Part shown: in pieces, positions 6,231 to 7,875 of the stretch
Numbering within the stretch: the first letter of the stretch is position 1
Layout of the letters: each line of letters starts with the position of its first letter
Origin: Patescibacteria group bacterium
GTDB lineage: Bacteria; Patescibacteriota; Patescibacteriia; 2-12-FULL-60-25
NCBI GenBank assembly: GCA_018824765.1
Contig: JAHJFW010000114.1
Location: 1-7,875 of the forward strand
Length of the DNA stretch: 7,875 nucleotides
Direction of reading: 5' to 3'
Translations under genes and position numbers: made by a program
Notes under the pieces: generated by a model
The model's input: only the letters and a program-made list of their open reading frames with translations
Databases searched by the model: none
Told to the model about the DNA's origin: nothing

Positions 6231-7183
6231 GAAAATTGTTAGGCATTATCACGCTGATTGCGGCGGCCATTACGGTCGCCGCTTTCGGATACAATTTTGC
6301 AAACGGCAAATCGTCGGACGCAAAATCGTCAGACGTCGGACGTCCGCCTGATATGCAGCTCGAAAAGCTCGAAATTTCCGATATTCAATCGTCGGATGTC
6401 GGACGGATTCCTATTGATGCCGATCGGTTTTTGGATTTGCTGCGTTTTCGTTTGTCAGATGCAATTGCCTGTAAAAAAATCGAAGGCCGTCCGATCGCCG
6501 GCGTTGTAAATCACCACGCGCTGGCGTCTGATTTGTTGGCGCGGTTTTTTAAGAGCCTTAAATTATCGCGGCCGGATTTAAAACGCCTCATTATCATTTC
6601 TCCAGATCATTTCAAACAGGGTTATCAGGCGGTTGGTTTTGGCGATGTTGATTATCAGAGCGACGGTAAAATTATTAAGACCGATAAAGTTCTCGCCGAG
6701 ACTTTTAAAAAAGAGCTGCCAGAATTTGACAATGAATTTTTATTGAAAGAGCACGGTATCGGCGCGTTGATTCCTTTTGCGGCTCGTGAATTTTCCGATC
6801 TGTCAATTTTACCGATCGTGGTTCGCGCCGACGCATCGCGTTCGGAATTGATCAAGTTGGGCCAAAAGTTGGCATCGATAATGGACGGTCAGACCATGGT
6901 TATCATTTCAGCCGACATGAGCCATTACCTTTCCGCAGAGCAAGCGCTGAAAAATGACGAAGTGACGCTCTCGTGGTTTTTGCACAATGATGGCAATGCT
7001 TTGTTTCGGGCGAGCGATGACAATATCGATAGCGGACCCGCGCTTTTAGCGTTGTTGACAATGTTTGAGCAATTGAAAATCGAACCGCAGTTTACGCTTT
7101 TGAACCATTCAATCTCTAGCCGTTACGGCGGTTCTCAGGACAATACGACAAGTTACATCACCGGATTTTGGGCGGCTGAATGA
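6227..7183 (+). CDS. Membrane-anchored MEMO / AmmeMemoRadiSam system protein B-like protein
   Basis: This 318-residue protein has an N-terminal hydrophobic helix (about residues 4-23), a repeat-rich Ser-Asp linker (28-62), and a MEMO domain (about 63-316). MEMO-family marks in order: VVNHHALA (93-100, in place of the usual PHAGY), ISPDH (124-128), KEHGIGALIPF (174-184, the family's E-H-s-x-E step), SADMSHY (228-234, the D-x-x-H pair), and DSG (268-270) where most members have Cys-Gly. The likely metal or active-site set is His96 or His97, His128, Asp230 and His233, with Ser269 replacing the family cysteine. The family is related in fold to class III extradiol dioxygenases, and human MEMO1 binds metal. 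The biochemical role in bacteria is unsettled. Most relatives are cytosolic and lie near AMMECR1 and radical-SAM genes; neither is visible here. The anchor or signal peptide puts this one outside, and it is coupled to the A2M gene by an ATGA overlap. Fold call good; substrate unknown. Confidence 0.82.
   Translation: MRKLLGIITLIAAAITVAAFGYNFANGKSSDAKSSDVGRPPDMQLEKLEISDIQSSDVGRIPIDADRFLDLLRFRLSDAIACKKIEGRPIAGVVNHHALASDLLARFFKSLKLSRPDLKRLIIISPDHFKQGYQAVGFGDVDYQSDGKIIKTDKVLAETFKKELPEFDNEFLLKEHGIGALIPFAAREFSDLSILPIVVRADASRSELIKLGQKLASIMDGQTMVIISADMSHYLSAEQALKNDEVTLSWFLHNDGNALFRASDDNIDSGPALLALLTMFEQLKIEPQFTLLNHSISSRYGGSQDNTTSYITGFWAAE
6313..6404. repeat. GTCGGAC-type 7-bp repeats inside the MEMO-like gene
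   Basis: Five units of GTC(G/A)GA(C/T) are present: 6313-6319, then the tandem pair 6328-6334 and 6335-6341, then the tandem pair 6391-6397 and 6398-6404. Because 7 is not a multiple of 3, each tandem pair is read in two frames and gives the peptide SSDVGR twice (residues 34-39 and 55-60), with a shorter SSD at 29-31. The array lies in the linker between the membrane helix and the MEMO domain. CGGACGTCCG (6337-6346) is a perfect palindrome formed where a unit ends. It looks like an in-frame microsatellite that lengthened the linker. Confidence 0.8.
6357..6374. repeat. 9-bp perfect tandem duplication AGCTCGAAA
   Basis: AGCTCGAAA at 6357-6365 is repeated exactly at 6366-6374 between the two GTCGGAC tandem pairs. 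It keeps the reading frame and falls in the QLEKLE part of the linker. It is a second sign that this linker has grown by slippage or duplication. Confidence 0.75.
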
Positions 7184-7184
7184 A

Positions 7185-7230
7185 AAAAATTATCAAAAAA
7201 GTCTCGATAGAGATTTTTTTGATAATTTTT
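7185..7230. terminator. Long, probably bidirectional terminator hairpin between convergent genes
   Basis: Bases 7185-7205 pair with 7210-7230 over 21 bp, broken only by one G-T position (7201/7214), around the four-base loop GATA (7206-7209). The foot of the stem is A-rich on the left and T-rich on the right, so transcripts from either side end in a U-run: TTTTT at 7226-7230 on the plus strand, and the complement of the A-run at 7184-7189 on the minus strand. It begins directly after the MEMO stop codon and lies 31 bp before the stop of the minus-strand gene. The stem is A/T-rich with a GC-poor core, so its length rather than its GC content must carry the stability. Confidence 0.85.
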
Positions 7231-7261
7231 AGTTCCTTAAATTAAGCTGAAATAAAGAAAA

Positions 7262-7723
7262 TTATTTCTTCACTTCTACCGGCGGAACGGTTTCCAGTGA
7301 CCGCCTCACTATTGTCAGGGGATCTTCCTTCATGAGATCGAGGTGGGAACGGCGCCGGATTTTATTTTTTAATTCGTTGGATGAAACCTCGGTTAAAAGG
7401 TGCTCGATTTCGGCTGGCATAACCACGTCCACGTGTTGGATGTCGTGTTCGCGCGTGAGAGCTTCGGCTTGTTCGGTAATTTTTTTGACGAATTGTTTCA
7501 GTCTCTGGCTGTCGTCAATATCGCTATCCGGTCCGGCTGCGCGCGAACCGTCATAAGAGACAAAAGTCCCTTCGGAATCCTGGCGGGGCTCGCGGGGAAG
7601 CGCGATGCCGTCCAGTTTTTCCAGTTCGTCGCCACCGAGTAGAAAAAAATCAGCCCGCACTGAATCGCTGGCGATGAGTAAAGTCGCATGAGGATAATGT
7701 TGGAGTTCTTGTGGGAGTTTCAT
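7262..7723 (-). CDS. Small Host_attach / baeRF-like protein
   Basis: This 153-residue soluble protein has no signal peptide or membrane segment. Its pattern fits the 'host attachment' (PF10116) / bacterial release-factor-like (baeRF) group. There is an opening strand pair LLIASDSVRADFFLL (15-29, the family's 'vaD...A.if'), a charged loop with SRAAGPDSDIDDSQRLKQFVKKI (60-82) leading into a long helix, a second strand VDVVMPAEIEHLLTEV (98-113), and an ending RRSHLDLMKEDPLTIVRRSL (124-143, like the family's 'Dlt...p..l'). baeRF proteins are distant relatives of eRF1/Vms1 domains, and some may act on stalled ribosomes; the host-attachment name comes from one plant-symbiont study. I do not see a GGQ-type catalytic loop. 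The start is ATG at 7723, without a Shine-Dalgarno, 8 bp after the stop of the upstream gpsA-like gene, so the two are probably co-transcribed. The family call is moderate, from pattern only. Confidence 0.55.
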   Translation of the reverse strand: MKLPQELQHYPHATLLIASDSVRADFFLLGGDELEKLDGIALPREPRQDSEGTFVSYDGSRAAGPDSDIDDSQRLKQFVKKITEQAEALTREHDIQHVDVVMPAEIEHLLTEVSSNELKNKIRRRSHLDLMKEDPLTIVRRSLETVPPVEVKK

Positions 7724-7731
7724 AATTGTAT

Positions 7732-7875
7732 TCAGAGTTTTTTTAGATAATCTACGAACGGCTTTTCATAATCTTGCGATCTCGAAAGGCATTTGGCAAT
7801 AGTTTCCAGCAGAGGTGCTTTAAGTTTGTGTTTGCGTATCAGTTGCATGGTTACTTGCGTGGCGGCAATGCCCTC
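7732..7875 (-). CDS. gpsA: NAD(P)H-dependent glycerol-3-phosphate dehydrogenase, C-terminal fragment (5' end outside window)
   Basis: The last 47 codons and TGA stop of a minus-strand gene run off the right edge, in frame at the very end of the window. The visible peptide starts EGIAATQVTMQLIRKHKL and continues with KAPLLETIAKCL before ending DYLKKL. This matches the conserved C-terminal helix block of GpsA, usually 'EG..Ta..v..la.k..i.mPi...vy.il'. GpsA reduces dihydroxyacetone phosphate to sn-glycerol 3-phosphate for phospholipid synthesis. The usual Met-Pro-Ile is Ala-Pro-Leu here, a mild change. The catalytic and nucleotide-binding parts lie outside the window, so the call rests on a short tail. 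The 8-bp gap to the downstream Host_attach-like gene suggests an operon. Confidence 0.65.
   Translation of the reverse strand, partial: EGIAATQVTMQLIRKHKLKAPLLETIAKCLSRSQDYEKPFVDYLKKL

Noticed and set aside
1..7875. Recoded UGA (glycine) genetic code as in some candidate phyla
   Set aside because: Several genes end sensibly at TGA (890, 6230, 7183 and the gpsA tail at 7732), and no in-frame TGA interrupts the long A2M frame.
1..7875. Mobile element, tRNA or rRNA genes
   Set aside because: I see no transposase or integrase motifs, no terminal inverted repeats around genes, and no tRNA-like or rRNA-like stretches in the short intergenic gaps.

Overview
The window looks like bacterial chromosome with roughly balanced base composition. 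It is gene-dense, has short intergenic gaps, and shows almost no recognisable Shine-Dalgarno sequences. TGA is used as a true stop codon (sigma factor, MEMO-like gene, gpsA remnant), so this is not one of the lineages that read UGA as glycine. The giant membrane-anchored alpha-2-macroglobulin behind an ECF sigma factor, the extracytoplasmic MEMO-like protein, the short GTC-type microsatellites and the weak start signals together suggest a member of the Candidate Phyla Radiation (Patescibacteria). That placement is inference from gene style, not a phylogenetic result.

Layout: positions 3-269 (+) hold a pterin-4a-carbinolamine dehydratase-like protein that may continue past the left edge. After a 48-bp gap comes a plus-strand cluster. 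It consists of an ECF-type sigma-70 factor (318-890), a 75-bp spacer full of short AAGTC and TTGGAAT repeats, a 1754-residue alpha-2-macroglobulin (A2M) family protein (966-6230), and a membrane-anchored MEMO/AmmeMemoRadiSam-B-like protein (6227-7183) joined to it by an ATGA stop/start overlap. A near-perfect 21-bp hairpin (7185-7230) closes the cluster and probably terminates transcription from both sides. On the minus strand lie a small Host_attach/baeRF-like protein (7262-7723) and, 8 bp upstream of it, the last 47 codons of a gene resembling glycerol-3-phosphate dehydrogenase gpsA (7732-7875, cut by the window edge).

The most interesting unit is sigma factor - A2M - MEMO. The A2M has an N-terminal cytoplasmic segment of about 80 residues resembling the N-terminal part of non-zinc anti-sigma proteins, then a basic stop and one transmembrane helix, then two Ig-like domains and the full A2M ectodomain. 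Its thioester site is degenerate. My hypothesis is that the A2M is itself the membrane anti-sigma factor of the neighbouring ECF sigma, so that an event on the ectodomain, such as protease attack or mechanical or envelope stress, is relayed to transcription. The MEMO-like protein, translated in coupling with it, would work on the outer face of the same membrane. The gene neighbourhood and domain order are read from the sequence. The signalling role is inference.
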